Source of the DNA: a virus
Length of the DNA: 42,113 nucleotides
Direction: 5' to 3' (one strand)
IMG/VR virus record: IMGVR_UViG_3300045051_000099
Location: 1 to 42,113 of that record
A program made the translations under genes and the position numbers. The notes below the pieces were generated by a model. That model was not told where the DNA came from, did no database searches, and saw only the letters and a program-made list of their open reading frames with translations. Positions within the stretch are counted from its first letter, which is position 1. Each line of letters opens with the position of its first letter. This document shows, piece by piece, positions 8,370 through 16,302 of this stretch.

Positions 8370-10541
8370 TTACTGTAGTTGTTCAGCGGTCATGCCAGTT
8401 TGATCCGGCATAGCCTCTGCTCCCGGCAATGCTGCCTGAGTCTGTTCTGCAACCTGTGCCTGCATAGCCTGCTCCATCATCTTCTGTTGCAAAGCTGATT
8501 CGTGCATCGAGATGTGCTTCTGGAACTCTGCCTTGATCTCGTCAGGCATCATTTCAAACGCCTGTGACTTGCGGAAACGGTTGTGAATTTCGATGTGTAC
8601 CGCGTGGTTGTCGTAGCCGTGAACTGGGATAACAGCAGGAACAGCCAAAGGAATAGGCTGTCCGTTTGCGTCCACGCTTCCCGGAACGATCTTGTCTGCA
8701 TCTCCGCGAGCAGCACCGGCTTCCCATTCTTCTTGGTAAGCGGTGATCTGATCTGCGGTTAGCTTCTTCATCATCAAGTTTTCGCGCTGAGCTTGGTTCT
8801 CGTCGATCTTCAAGGTGTTGTAGAACTGCTTTAGCATTCCCATGTCTAGGATGCGTAGACCGTCCTGCGGTGAGATAAAGCCAAGCTTCATCCACTCTGT
8901 GATTAGAGCCTGACGTGCAGACTTAGAAGTAGGTAGAGCCGAACCTGACTCAACACGAATGTCTGTGCCGGATGCGATGTCGGCACCAGATAGCACGGTT
9001 GCGTCGAATGATCCGTCAAGGCCAACAGTCTTGATTAGACGTGGCTGATCAACGTACTGAACAAACAGGCTAAGTGACTGGCGAGCAATCTTCTCGATAC
9101 CGGCTTCGATTGAGTTAAAGACGGTGCTTAGGTAAGCATCGTCGCGTTCCTGCAAGTAGCTGATAGCGGTAGCAGCTGTCACGCCACCTGACTCGCCACG
9201 TGAAACTTGGTGCTGGCCTGAAATGTCTTCAAGGTCAGACTGAATGCGGTCAATTTCCTGTAGAACATAGTTAGGAAGTGGCTGCATTGGAACCGGCTGG
9301 GGCATCGCAAAGCCCGGGCGAACCGGGATCCAGATACCCGGACGAGCGGTAATCTTGTTTGGGTTTACAGCGCCCTCGACGTACATCATCTGAGGCTTAG
9401 CCATTAGGTTCTTAGCTTCGATGATCTGTGAGCGAGTGCGGTTTAGTTCGCGCTGTAGTGGGATCAAGTTCTTGATTACTGAACGACGGTAGAAACGACC
9501 GGTCGAAATGCCATAGAAGTGAGCGAAAGGGTATTCCTTGTGTGCGTAAGGAATGCCGTTTTCTGCCATCTGTACAATTTCGTTATCTACGATGGTGATA
9601 AGGCCACCCTTTGGTAGATAAGGGCAACCGTTTGGCTTAGCCCACATCTCGATAACTAGAACAGCGTCTGGGAATGCTTCGTTTGAACCCTTGGCATCCA
9701 TCAAAGCAGCGTTCATAATTTCAGTGCTTGAGATCTTTGAAGGCTTGAAGTCTTTAGGTAGCACTGAGCCGAAGTTGCTTCGGACCCATTGCTCGCTCTT
9801 TGTGTAGACGTTGAAAATGTATGGCTGGTTCTCGATGTCCTCTTCAGCCAAGTCTGGCACGAATAGGTGGAATGGAGAAACAACTTCAAAGTTTACGTCG
9901 CCACGAGCTGTTTCTTGCTGGATTACACGCTTCTGGCCGGTGAACTCGTCAACGACTGGGGTAGGGGTAATCTGCTTGATTGACGGATCCCATAGGCTTT
10001 TGATAAATGCGTTTCCGCAGGTAGCACGCCAGAATTCAGCAGGCTGAAGTTTGCGAGTTTGGAATGAGTGCTTGTCGTACAGCGACTGCCAAACTTGTTC
10101 GGCAGCTGATGCAGCCATCAAATCGTCTTCATCGTTAGATGCAGGCATAACTTGAGCTGATGGGTTTCCTGAAGTAGTCTTTGCAACTTCGGTACGGATG
10201 ATCGGCTCGATCTTATTGATGATTACACGAGGCTTGCCCTGTGGGTTGCGCTCTTCTTGTAGAACTTGGCTCTGGCCTACAGTTTTCCAGTCGTGGTACT
10301 GGTAGCCGTTGTAGAAAGCAAGCTGTAGATACCAGTCTTGCTCTTCTAACTTACGAGCTGACTTGGCTTTTTCGTACTCTGACTTAACCCACGCAACTAG
10401 CTTCTTGGCTTCGTCCTTTTTCTTGAACTTGTTGATAAGGGTTTCATCAGCCATCTCCCCTTCCATAGGGGTGCCTGATAGGTAAGAGTTAGTCTTACCG
10501 TCAAAATACTGTTCGCCAGCCATAAACCTATTCCGAATCAC
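8370..10541 (-). CDS. Portal protein (P22-like)
   Basis: A 723-residue portal protein, a length typical of the large P22-type family. It has an N-terminal wing (NPQGKPRVIINKIEPIIRTE, a signature region for these portals), a central clip/stem region with FYRRSVIKNLIPLQRELNRT followed by LMAKPQMMYVEGAVNPNKIT, and ISGQHQVSRGESGGVTAATA near residue 450. The C-terminal 150 residues are helical and Met/Gln-rich, consistent with a barrel extension. The frame can start at GTG 10541 (GGAGCG upstream) or ATG 10523. I keep the former. The gene overlaps the stop of the membrane-protein gene upstream. It forms the dodecameric vertex through which TerL pumps DNA. Confidence 0.88.
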   Translation of the reverse strand: MIRNRFMAGEQYFDGKTNSYLSGTPMEGEMADETLINKFKKKDEAKKLVAWVKSEYEKAKSARKLEEQDWYLQLAFYNGYQYHDWKTVGQSQVLQEERNPQGKPRVIINKIEPIIRTEVAKTTSGNPSAQVMPASNDEDDLMAASAAEQVWQSLYDKHSFQTRKLQPAEFWRATCGNAFIKSLWDPSIKQITPTPVVDEFTGQKRVIQQETARGDVNFEVVSPFHLFVPDLAEEDIENQPYIFNVYTKSEQWVRSNFGSVLPKDFKPSKISSTEIMNAALMDAKGSNEAFPDAVLVIEMWAKPNGCPYLPKGGLITIVDNEIVQMAENGIPYAHKEYPFAHFYGISTGRFYRRSVIKNLIPLQRELNRTRSQIIEAKNLMAKPQMMYVEGAVNPNKITARPGIWIPVRPGFAMPQPVPMQPLPNYVLQEIDRIQSDLEDISGQHQVSRGESGGVTAATAISYLQERDDAYLSTVFNSIEAGIEKIARQSLSLFVQYVDQPRLIKTVGLDGSFDATVLSGADIASGTDIRVESGSALPTSKSARQALITEWMKLGFISPQDGLRILDMGMLKQFYNTLKIDENQAQRENLMMKKLTADQITAYQEEWEAGAARGDADKIVPGSVDANGQPIPLAVPAVIPVHGYDNHAVHIEIHNRFRKSQAFEMMPDEIKAEFQKHISMHESALQQKMMEQAMQAQVAEQTQAALPGAEAMPDQTGMTAEQLQ
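9197..9206. other. Half-match to the parS sequence
   Basis: CACGTGAAAC within the portal gene matches one side and the centre of the full parS site at 10895-10910, but the other arm does not match. It is recorded for completeness and is probably coincidental. Confidence 0.2.
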
Positions 10542-10854
10542 CTAGCGAAGCGCTCCACATGGAACCTTCTAGTTTCTTCTCGTACTCTGCCAACTCCAAT
10601 TCGTCACCAGAGAGTATAGGTCCAGTATAGCCTTCATAGGCAGGTGCTGTCATTGCTGCAACCTGCTGAAATGCCATTGGGTCTTTACTTGCTAGCAGGT
10701 TTGACAGGTGCTTTACGCTTTCCTGCTGCAACTTCGCTAGCTTCGTGTTCTCCGCTGTCTGGTTCTGAATCATCCTGAACAGGTGCAGACTTATCAGCGT
10801 AATCGCTGTAAGAAATAGCGAAGATAAAATCAGTAAGGCTACGACGAATTCCAT
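10528..10854 (-). CDS. Single-pass membrane protein overlapping the zinc-finger gene
   Basis: A 108-residue protein with a hydrophobic segment at residues 2-26 (MEFVVALLILSSLFLTAITL...), then a helical Gln/Lys-rich stretch and an acidic tail. Its first 170 bases overlap the upstream 147-residue gene in another frame. The start is supported by GAGGAG seven bases before ATG 10854. The predicted topology is N-out with a cytoplasmic C-terminus, or the reverse. I do not recognise the family. A membrane protein embedded between terminase and portal genes could be an accessory lysis, superinfection or membrane-docking protein, but nothing in the sequence decides this. Confidence 0.72.
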   Translation of the reverse strand: MEFVVALLILSSLFLTAITLISLHLFRMIQNQTAENTKLAKLQQESVKHLSNLLASKDPMAFQQVAAMTAPAYEGYTGPILSGDELELAEYEKKLEGSMWSASLGDSE

Positions 10855-11128
10855 TGATTAGCTCCTCAGTGTGGTTTGGAATGACTGCAATCTCTGTTTC
10901 ACGTGAAACAATATCAGCCTTGAGTTGGGCGATCTCGGCATCTAGCGGAGCTCGTTCGGCATAGCCGATAAATAGGGCAATTTCCTTGGTGCAAGTCAAG
11001 CAAAGCTGAGCCATGCCACCGGCAACTGGGATCTCTCGACCTAGGTCAAAGAGTTGGTTATTACGTCCACAGGACATACACGAGCTAGGGGCTGGGCCAC
11101 CGTTTTCGTAGTAGTGAAAGTGTCTCAT
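10685..11128 (-). CDS. Zinc-ribbon protein with coiled coil, TerL-portal spacer gene
   Basis: A 147-residue protein. Residues 17-20 (CMSC) and 43-46 (CLTC) form a two-CxxC zinc ribbon enclosing GREIPVAGGMAQL. A helical segment (APLDAEIAQLKADIVSRETE) follows, then an acidic and finally basic tail (AAGKRKAPVKPASK). I recognise the CxxCG...FDLGREI...CLxC pattern as common in actinobacteriophages between terminase and portal genes. The function is unknown. The ATG at 11128 overlaps the terminase stop. The last 170 bases overlap the next gene, and the codons for residues VSRET contain an exact parS palindrome. Confidence 0.8.
   Translation of the reverse strand: MRHFHYYENGGPAPSSCMSCGRNNQLFDLGREIPVAGGMAQLCLTCTKEIALFIGYAERAPLDAEIAQLKADIVSRETEIAVIPNHTEELINGIRRSLTDFIFAISYSDYADKSAPVQDDSEPDSGEHEASEVAAGKRKAPVKPASK
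10895..10910. promoter_or_regulatory. parS: parS-like centromere site (exact consensus)
   Basis: The 16-base palindrome TGTTTCACGTGAAACA is identical to the consensus bacterial chromosomal parS, the site where the CTPase clamp ParB loads. It is the only full copy I found. It lies inside the zinc-ribbon gene, where it encodes I-VSRET. No ParA or ParB is encoded in this genome, so a bound protein would have to come from the host. By chance an exact given 16-mer is expected far less than once in 42 kb, although coding constraint raises that somewhat. Confidence 0.75.
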
Positions 11129-12663
11129 TAGTATCCTTCTAACTGAGCAATCGAGCTAGAACTTCTCCAACTACTACCCCATTCATCTTGATCATCGTAA
11201 TCTCTTGCCGGTGATGTTGACTGGTATCGATCGTTGAAGGTGCTGTGAAATCCGTCTCGATTTGGTTGATAAGGTTCCCCATCTGGGGTTAAGTCGTCCA
11301 TAAAGGTCATGGCGTACTTAAGTGCATCATAGCAGTGGTTATCTTTGTCTCGTATATCTTCTTGCTTATTTTTCTGCTCAGCGATTTTAGGGCTGGCGTA
11401 CTTCTTCCATTTTAGCTTTGGTAGCTCGGCTATTAGGTTAGGGCAATCGTCCGTAATCATCAAGTAAGGCTTGCCAGTTTTAGGGTTCGTCTTTAGGTAT
11501 TGCTGGATCTTTTCAAGCCCAATTCGGCGATCTGTTGGGATATTATCCACCGCGATGTAGATGCCGTGCTTGGCATACTCCTGCAAGATCGAGGTGCCAG
11601 TGTGTTCCTTGGTCTGCTTGATCGCTGGGTCACCTGTAGTTAAGTAAAGCTCAGAGCCGAAATCGTGGGTAATCTCCCGGGTAATCTTGTTGACTACTTC
11701 AGCGTGCTGAGCGACGTTCCATTTTGCTTGGTAGTGCTCGCGGAAGACGACAATAGTTCCGTCTTGGTCAACTGCCATCCACAGCCAAGCGGTGGGGTTG
11801 GTGTATCCGCTATCCATTGTTCGAATAATTCGATGCTTTGTAGTGGGTTTGAATTGCCCTTTAGGAATACAGTGTGTGACAGGTGAGAATTCTGGAAAGA
11901 CTGCACCGCCAAGATGTACGTATTGTCCGTTTCGGCGGATCTCTTGCTCTTCTGGGGTGAGGTTAGCCATCGCTCGAGCAATAGCTTCTCGGCTAAGGGT
12001 AGGGTTGTCATCCATCGTAGCCTCGACAACGCCAATGTCTTTAGTGCCTTCTTTAGCCGGGAGATAAATATCTTCAAGGATCCATTCCATACCTGCAACC
12101 GGAGTCTGGCTCATCCACCAGTCTCCGTTTGTGTCAACGAGACGCATATTACACTCGTTGAAAACGCTTTTCGGGCACTCTTCGTCGTAGTGAATGAAAT
12201 GACGAGATGAACCCGCAAACTTGTCTAGATCCTGATCCTGAGACATGAACTCTACGAACGAGCCATTGTTCAGAGTAAGCACGTGGCGCTCTTTAGAGTA
12301 GGAGTCTTCCCAGCTACCGTTGATCAAAAACTTCTTAGGCATCCATTGCTTGTAAAGCGGGAGGATAATCTTGTCAACACCGTTCAGGAAGTCGACGGCT
12401 ACGACACGGCCTCGAATAGGGCCCTCTGGGGTCTTGCGATACGGATGCGTATGCGTGAGCCACCAGATACTTTCGATCGTTGACCCGAGCGACTTACCTG
12501 AACGGTTGCCTCCAATATACAACCGGTCTTTGTGCGGATCAGAGTGAAACATTTTTTGCTTATCTGACGGCACGTAGTCGTACAGGTTTGGGGTATGAAC
12601 AGACGCCTGAACGCCTTCTCCGAGCTGGAGAAAGATGTCAGTAAGGTCTAGCTCTTTAGCCAC
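11128..12663 (-). CDS. Terminase large subunit (packaging ATPase-nuclease)
   Basis: A 511-residue TerL. The ATPase domain has Walker A GGNRSGKS at residues 51-58 and a Walker B/catalytic pair in FIHYDEEC (residues 156-163). The RNase H-like nuclease domain shows MDSGYTNPTAW with D284, a second acidic position in TTGDPAIKQ (D345) and a third in DNHCYDALKY (D446), which together form the metal site. It docks on the portal and translocates DNA into the prohead. The ATG at 12663 overlaps the end of the small nuclease gene by 8 bases. The probable small subunit is not adjacent but about 20 kb away on the other strand. Confidence 0.95.
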   Translation of the reverse strand: MAKELDLTDIFLQLGEGVQASVHTPNLYDYVPSDKQKMFHSDPHKDRLYIGGNRSGKSLGSTIESIWWLTHTHPYRKTPEGPIRGRVVAVDFLNGVDKIILPLYKQWMPKKFLINGSWEDSYSKERHVLTLNNGSFVEFMSQDQDLDKFAGSSRHFIHYDEECPKSVFNECNMRLVDTNGDWWMSQTPVAGMEWILEDIYLPAKEGTKDIGVVEATMDDNPTLSREAIARAMANLTPEEQEIRRNGQYVHLGGAVFPEFSPVTHCIPKGQFKPTTKHRIIRTMDSGYTNPTAWLWMAVDQDGTIVVFREHYQAKWNVAQHAEVVNKITREITHDFGSELYLTTGDPAIKQTKEHTGTSILQEYAKHGIYIAVDNIPTDRRIGLEKIQQYLKTNPKTGKPYLMITDDCPNLIAELPKLKWKKYASPKIAEQKNKQEDIRDKDNHCYDALKYAMTFMDDLTPDGEPYQPNRDGFHSTFNDRYQSTSPARDYDDQDEWGSSWRSSSSIAQLEGY

Positions 12664-13087
12664 GAATTAGCCCCACGAGCTCAGCAAGAGTGATCCGAAC
12701 AAGGACATCAGAATTATGTTCGAGCTTAGTACGCAGATAGAAAAGGTCGCCCAGTTTTGCATACGCCCACCATTCACCTGATCGAGGGTAGCCCACGCCA
12801 GCACGCTGAGTGACAAGAAAACCAAACTTAGCAGAAGCATTGTCTCTCTCTAACTGTGACTCGGCGAACCATTTCTCGATCTGACCGTAGGATGCTTCCT
12901 TGGCAGATTTGCCACCTTTGACTTCAAATACCAGTAGGCCGAAGGACTCTCGTAGCCAGACGTCGCCTTCGTCGTCTGATCCTTTGAGTACATTTCGGTG
13001 AGCTTCCAAGGGGTCATAGCCAGCCGAGAGCAGGTAGTTTCTTACTGCTGTCTCGGCGCGTGTGCCAATTTGCTTGGCTTTACTCAT
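12656..13087 (-). CDS. Small PD-(D/E)XK nuclease, Holliday-junction-resolvase-like
   Basis: A 143-residue protein with a compact PD-(D/E)XK core: an N-terminal helix with E12 (GTRAETAVRNYLLSAGYDP), then GDVWL with D42, and FEVKGG with E55-x-K57, followed by helices. This layout matches archaeal Hjc and phage resolvase-like enzymes. It is the first gene of the leftward morphogenesis operon, immediately ahead of TerL. Resolving branched DNA before packaging would be a sensible role. GAGGAG precedes the ATG at 13087. Other small restriction-like nucleases share the motif, so the substrate is inferred. Confidence 0.75.
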   Translation of the reverse strand: MSKAKQIGTRAETAVRNYLLSAGYDPLEAHRNVLKGSDDEGDVWLRESFGLLVFEVKGGKSAKEASYGQIEKWFAESQLERDNASAKFGFLVTQRAGVGYPRSGEWWAYAKLGDLFYLRTKLEHNSDVLVRITLAELVGLIRG

Positions 13088-13108
13088 AGTCGTCTCCTCT
13101 ATTAGTGC

Positions 13109-13122
13109 GTTAGAATTCTAAC
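13109..13122 (+). promoter_or_regulatory. Divergent-region palindrome with embedded -10 box, leaderless start
   Basis: GTTAGAATTCTAAC is a perfect 14-bp palindrome in the 35-base gap between divergent genes. It ends directly before the ATG of the tail gene at 13123. It contains TAGAAT, a good -10 box placed so that transcription would begin at or next to the ATG. There is no ribosome-binding site in front of that ATG. A leaderless late promoter overlapped by an operator is the simplest reading. A clear -35 box is missing. Confidence 0.45.
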
Positions 13123-13812
13123 ATGCCAAACATCCCACGCATGTATTCTGCCGAAGAAGTGAACTTGATGCACTTGAACGCAGATAAAGACGCCGGTGCC
13201 GGTGCGCTTCACCACACGCTAGGGCAGAACCCATCTCAGGCATCGCCGGGCAATCACACCCATAACGGACGTGACTCTAAGCGCATCAGTTTTTCCGACC
13301 TGACCGGTGTACCAGCAGAGCTTATGGCAAGCATGGTTGGCTCAACCTTCAGGAACGACACAGCTGCTGCAATTCCTAGGGGAACTGTGGTTTACCCTAC
13401 TGGATCAAACGGAATTCACCCGCTAATCCAGCTTGGTCAATCTAATGCCGAAGGGACATCGTCTAAGACTTTTGGTGTGACCTACGAAACAATTCCTAAA
13501 AATAAAGAGGGGCTTGTCCTTGAGTTTGGCATGATGACCAATCTCAACACGTCAGCGTTGACTGAGGGTGCTGCGATCTGGCTAAGCCCAACAACCCCCG
13601 GTGGAATGACATCAACTAAGCCGTCGGCACCTAACCATATGGTATTGGTTGGTTTCTGTATTCGAAGCCACAACAGCTTAGGCAAGATTTTCGTGAAAGT
13701 GCAGAACGGCTTTGAACTAGACGAACTTCACAACGTCAAGATCACTAGCCCGACTGACGGTCAATATTTGCGCTACCAAGCCTCGACAGGTTTATGGGTA
13801 AATAGCGCATAA
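13123..13812 (+). CDS. Tail fibre / receptor-binding assembly protein
   Basis: A 229-residue protein, the first gene of the rightward fibre cassette. After MPNIPRMYSAEEVNLMHLNA it contains GNHTHNGRDS, a His-x-His fibre motif like those that bind iron in trimeric phage needles, and FSDLTGVP, another common fibre motif. The centre (residues 70-200) is β-rich. The C-terminus (SPTDGQYLRYQASTGLWVNS) is the repeat-type ending often seen in appendage proteins. Probably a trimeric fibre or adaptor at the tail base. The exact assembly role is inferred from motifs and neighbours. Confidence 0.72.
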   Translation: MPNIPRMYSAEEVNLMHLNADKDAGAGALHHTLGQNPSQASPGNHTHNGRDSKRISFSDLTGVPAELMASMVGSTFRNDTAAAIPRGTVVYPTGSNGIHPLIQLGQSNAEGTSSKTFGVTYETIPKNKEGLVLEFGMMTNLNTSALTEGAAIWLSPTTPGGMTSTKPSAPNHMVLVGFCIRSHNSLGKIFVKVQNGFELDELHNVKITSPTDGQYLRYQASTGLWVNSA

Positions 13813-13847
13813 TGTTGTATGATGAACCTAGGATTTAGAGAGGTCCC

Positions 13848-14477
13848 ATGCCCGCAATAACAATCATTCAGCACCGAGCCGGTACGGCTGCTCAGTGGGC
13901 TTCAGTCAACCCTGTTCTTTCCGCTGGTGAACTAGGGCTAGAAACTGACACACGTAAATTTAAGTTTGGTGTTGGTGGAACTACACAGTGGAACTCGATC
14001 CCTTACGCATCAGCTGGAGGCTCAGGCGGTGGCGGTTTCTTCGTTGCCGAGACTAGTCCAGTTGGCGCAAACATTGGTGACATTTGGTACTGCTCAGCAG
14101 ATACCGGAGATCTAGCAGGCAAGTCTTTTATTCGCTACGACGGATACTGGGTTGAACTAAACCCGGGAACACTTGGCCCGGCTGGTATTCAAGGTCCAAC
14201 CGGTCCAACTGGTGCAACTGGTGCAACTGGTGCAGCTGGACCGCAGGGTATTCCGGGAGTAGTTGCTGCAACCGCTCCGATCACCTACGATTCTGGAACT
14301 CAAACAGTTGGCATTAATCAGGCTGGTATAACAGTTGCTCAGTCTCAGGTCACAAACTTGGCTACTGATCTTGCTGGTAAAGCAAGCACAGTGCACACCC
14401 ACGCAATATCTGACGTGACTGGTTTACAGCCAGCACTAGATGACAACACCGCGCTTCAGGTTATTGGCGCTTACTAG
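13848..14477 (+). CDS. Collagen-like tail fibre with Mtd-type N-terminus
   Basis: A 209-residue fibre protein. Residues 1-55 (IIQHRAGTAAQWASVNPVL...LETDTRKFKFG...W) match the N-terminal attachment domain found in major-tropism-determinant and many aquatic phage fibres. A W-Y...GYWVELNPG module follows. Next is a Gly-X-Y collagen stretch at about residues 107-130 (GPTGPTGATGATGAAGPQG), then STVHTHAISDVTGLQPALDD with a His-x-His motif. GAGAGG precedes the ATG at 13848. It is likely a trimeric host-binding fibre. Its C-terminal motif recurs in the gene at 15501. Confidence 0.8.
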   Translation: MPAITIIQHRAGTAAQWASVNPVLSAGELGLETDTRKFKFGVGGTTQWNSIPYASAGGSGGGGFFVAETSPVGANIGDIWYCSADTGDLAGKSFIRYDGYWVELNPGTLGPAGIQGPTGPTGATGATGAAGPQGIPGVVAATAPITYDSGTQTVGINQAGITVAQSQVTNLATDLAGKASTVHTHAISDVTGLQPALDDNTALQVIGAY

Positions 14478-14491
14478 GATAGGTAGAAAAC

Positions 14492-14794
14492 ATGCCAGCA
14501 ACAATCAAAGCTCTTTATAGAGGTGCAGCAGCTACATCAAGCGCAACCCTCTACACTGTCCCAGCTGCGACAACCACCACAATCACTAACATCGTGATCA
14601 CTAACACTAATGGCGCAGCTCAGACTGCAACCATCGCAATTGATGGCGTAGTGATGGTGCCAAATGTGTCTATCGCTGCTAACTCTTTTGCAATTTTTGA
14701 CCTAAAGCAGGCAGTTGCAGCAACAAAGCTAGTCACTGGTTTTGCGTCTAACGTAGCTGTCAACTTCCACATCTCAGGAGTCGAGGTAGCGTAA
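14492..14794 (+). CDS. Small β-sandwich appendage protein, copy A
   Basis: A 100-residue Ala/Thr/Val-rich protein of alternating β-strands (TATLYTVPAATTTTITNIVI-like pattern, DGVVMVPNVSIAANSFAIFD). I do not recognise a named family, but the form is common among small phage appendage and head-decoration proteins. A clear paralogue lies at 15970-16302, and each copy is followed at once by a Gly-rich adhesin, so the pairs are duplicated units. Its stop overlaps the start of the adhesin gene. It may form the shaft or platform that carries the adhesin. Confidence 0.72.
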   Translation: MPATIKALYRGAAATSSATLYTVPAATTTTITNIVITNTNGAAQTATIAIDGVVMVPNVSIAANSFAIFDLKQAVAATKLVTGFASNVAVNFHISGVEVA

Positions 14795-15501
14795 TGGGTT
14801 ATTCAGTTTTTCCAGCGCCTAGCGCTGCATCGAAGATTCAAAAAGTTTTAAAGATTGACTCAACTCAATCTTGGACCGCACCTGCCGATGTCACGTCAGT
14901 CGAACTGATTATGTGTGGTGGCGGTGGCGGTGGCGGTGGAGTTAATGCCGGAAACGGAAACATTCCGGGGTCAGGCGGGGGTAGCGTAGATTACGCAGTT
15001 CTCACAGTCACACCGGGGACTTCTTACACCGTGACTATTGGTGGCGGTGGGGCGTCTGCTGGAGGAGACCCTAACGCTCACGGTGGAACCGGAGGAACTT
15101 CTTCTTTTGGTGGATTGTTTTCAATAGTTGGCGGGGGTGGCGGACAGGGCGCAAACTGGGCCAACGGTAAAACGCCAGGGCGAGGTGCTGGGCTTGGAGG
15201 AGCTGGTGGTTCTGTTCCTAGCTTTTCTTATGGTGCTGTTGTGCCTGCCATGCCCGGAGCTTTTGGCTTTGGTGGTGGCGGTGGTCCATACGCAGCTGGC
15301 GGAAACCAATACGTTGGCGCTGGTGTAAATGGCGGAGGTTATGGAGAGCACAACTTTGCAAATAACACCGTAGTTGCAACTAGCGGAAGAGCTAACACTG
15401 GTGGAGGCGGAGGCGCTGGCTCTGGAAACACGGGCAACTTATATGCTTCCGGTGCTGGTGGTTCTGGCGTAGCGGTTATCAAATACTGGAGCGCTCTATA
15501 A
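14794..15501 (+). CDS. Glycine-rich adhesin, copy A
   Basis: A 235-residue protein of the Gly_rich_2 type. It opens with WTAPADVTSVELIMCGGGGG, has repeated polyglycine runs, the strand pattern VTPGTSYTVTIGGGG, and ends GSGVAVIKYWSAL. Polyglycine runs in phage adhesins (such as S16 gp38) pack as a polyglycine-II lattice that displays variable loops to the receptor. The same layout occurs in copy B at 16302-17105, including identical TAPADVTSV and IKYWSAL segments. Its ATG overlaps the upstream stop. It probably sits at the fibre tip and determines host range. Confidence 0.78.
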   Translation: MGYSVFPAPSAASKIQKVLKIDSTQSWTAPADVTSVELIMCGGGGGGGGVNAGNGNIPGSGGGSVDYAVLTVTPGTSYTVTIGGGGASAGGDPNAHGGTGGTSSFGGLFSIVGGGGGQGANWANGKTPGRGAGLGGAGGSVPSFSYGAVVPAMPGAFGFGGGGGPYAAGGNQYVGAGVNGGGYGEHNFANNTVVATSGRANTGGGGGAGSGNTGNLYASGAGGSGVAVIKYWSAL

Positions 15502-15965
15502 TGGCAGCGATCGACTTCCCTAACAGCCCGGCAGTAAATGACATTTTCACTGCTGGCAATTCAACTTACAAGTGGAGTGGCGTAGCTTGGGTTTCAAACA
15601 ACCTAGGCAGCATTGCGTGGACTGACGTCACTGGCAAGCCAACAACTTTCACACCTTCTGCACACACTCACGTAAAAGCTGACATTACAGACTTTGCTCA
15701 CACTCACCCAACAAGCGATGTCACCGGCCTACAGACTTATGTAGACGGTCGAGTTCAGCTGATCGTAGATGCAGCACCTGCTGCTCTTGATACACTAAAC
15801 GAGTTAGCTGCTGCAATTGGCGATGACGCTAACTTTGCTGGAACAGTGACTACTGCTCTTGCCGGTAAAGCGCCTACAGTGCACACTCACACAATTTCAC
15901 AGATAACCGATTACGTACCGCCTGTGATCACATACAGCGATACATTTATGATGATGGGAGCCTAG
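15501..15965 (+). CDS. Tail fibre protein with HxH repeats
   Basis: A 154-residue fibre protein. The N-terminus (IDFPNSPAVNDIFTAGNSTY...W) is a widespread phage tail motif. It is followed by HTHVKADITDFAHTHPTSDV and a later VHTHTISQITDYV, that is, three His-x-His motifs of the iron-binding trimeric needle type. The middle (AAPAALDTLNELAAAIGDDA) is another recurrent fibre segment. It shares the HTH...SDVTGLQ block with the collagen-like fibre at 13848 and precedes the second adhesin pair, so it plays the same part in a duplicated module. Confidence 0.77.
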   Translation: MAAIDFPNSPAVNDIFTAGNSTYKWSGVAWVSNNLGSIAWTDVTGKPTTFTPSAHTHVKADITDFAHTHPTSDVTGLQTYVDGRVQLIVDAAPAALDTLNELAAAIGDDANFAGTVTTALAGKAPTVHTHTISQITDYVPPVITYSDTFMMMGA

Positions 15966-15969
15966 GTTC

Positions 15970-16302
15970 ATGCCTACGACTTACAAAGTGCTAGGACAGT
16001 CAGCGCCTGCCGACACTAACAATGCTGATCTTTATACAGTTGGTGCTGGAAAGTCAGCGGTGATTAGCACAATCTCGATCACCAACGACACTGGTACTGC
16101 TGCAACTGGACGAGTATTTATTCGCGTAGCTGGAGCAACAGCAGGCACAACAAACGCCCTAGTCTATGACACAAGCTTTGCCCCAAACTCAACCACTGCG
16201 CTGACCTTCGGTATCACTCTTGCAGCTACCGACGTAATTACAGTGCGTACTGGTACGTCGAACGCTCTGACTTTTATGGCATTCGGAAGCGAGATTAGCT
16301 AA
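15970..16302 (+). CDS. Small β-sandwich appendage protein, copy B
   Basis: A 110-residue paralogue of the protein at 14492-14794. It shows the same order of strands, beginning MPTTYKVLGQSAPADTNNAD and continuing LYTVGAGKSAVISTISITND where copy A has LYTVPAATTTTITNIVITNT. Identity is modest, so the duplication is not recent or has diverged under selection. Its stop overlaps the start of Gly-rich adhesin B. I cannot assign a function beyond a structural part of the tail appendage. Confidence 0.72.
   Translation: MPTTYKVLGQSAPADTNNADLYTVGAGKSAVISTISITNDTGTAATGRVFIRVAGATAGTTNALVYDTSFAPNSTTALTFGITLAATDVITVRTGTSNALTFMAFGSEIS

Noticed and set aside
9197-9206. A second parS site
   Set aside because: Only the centre and one arm match; the other arm has several mismatches.
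13818-13823. TATGAT as a promoter for the collagen-like fibre gene
   Set aside because: No -35 box at suitable spacing, and the gene can be read from the upstream unit.
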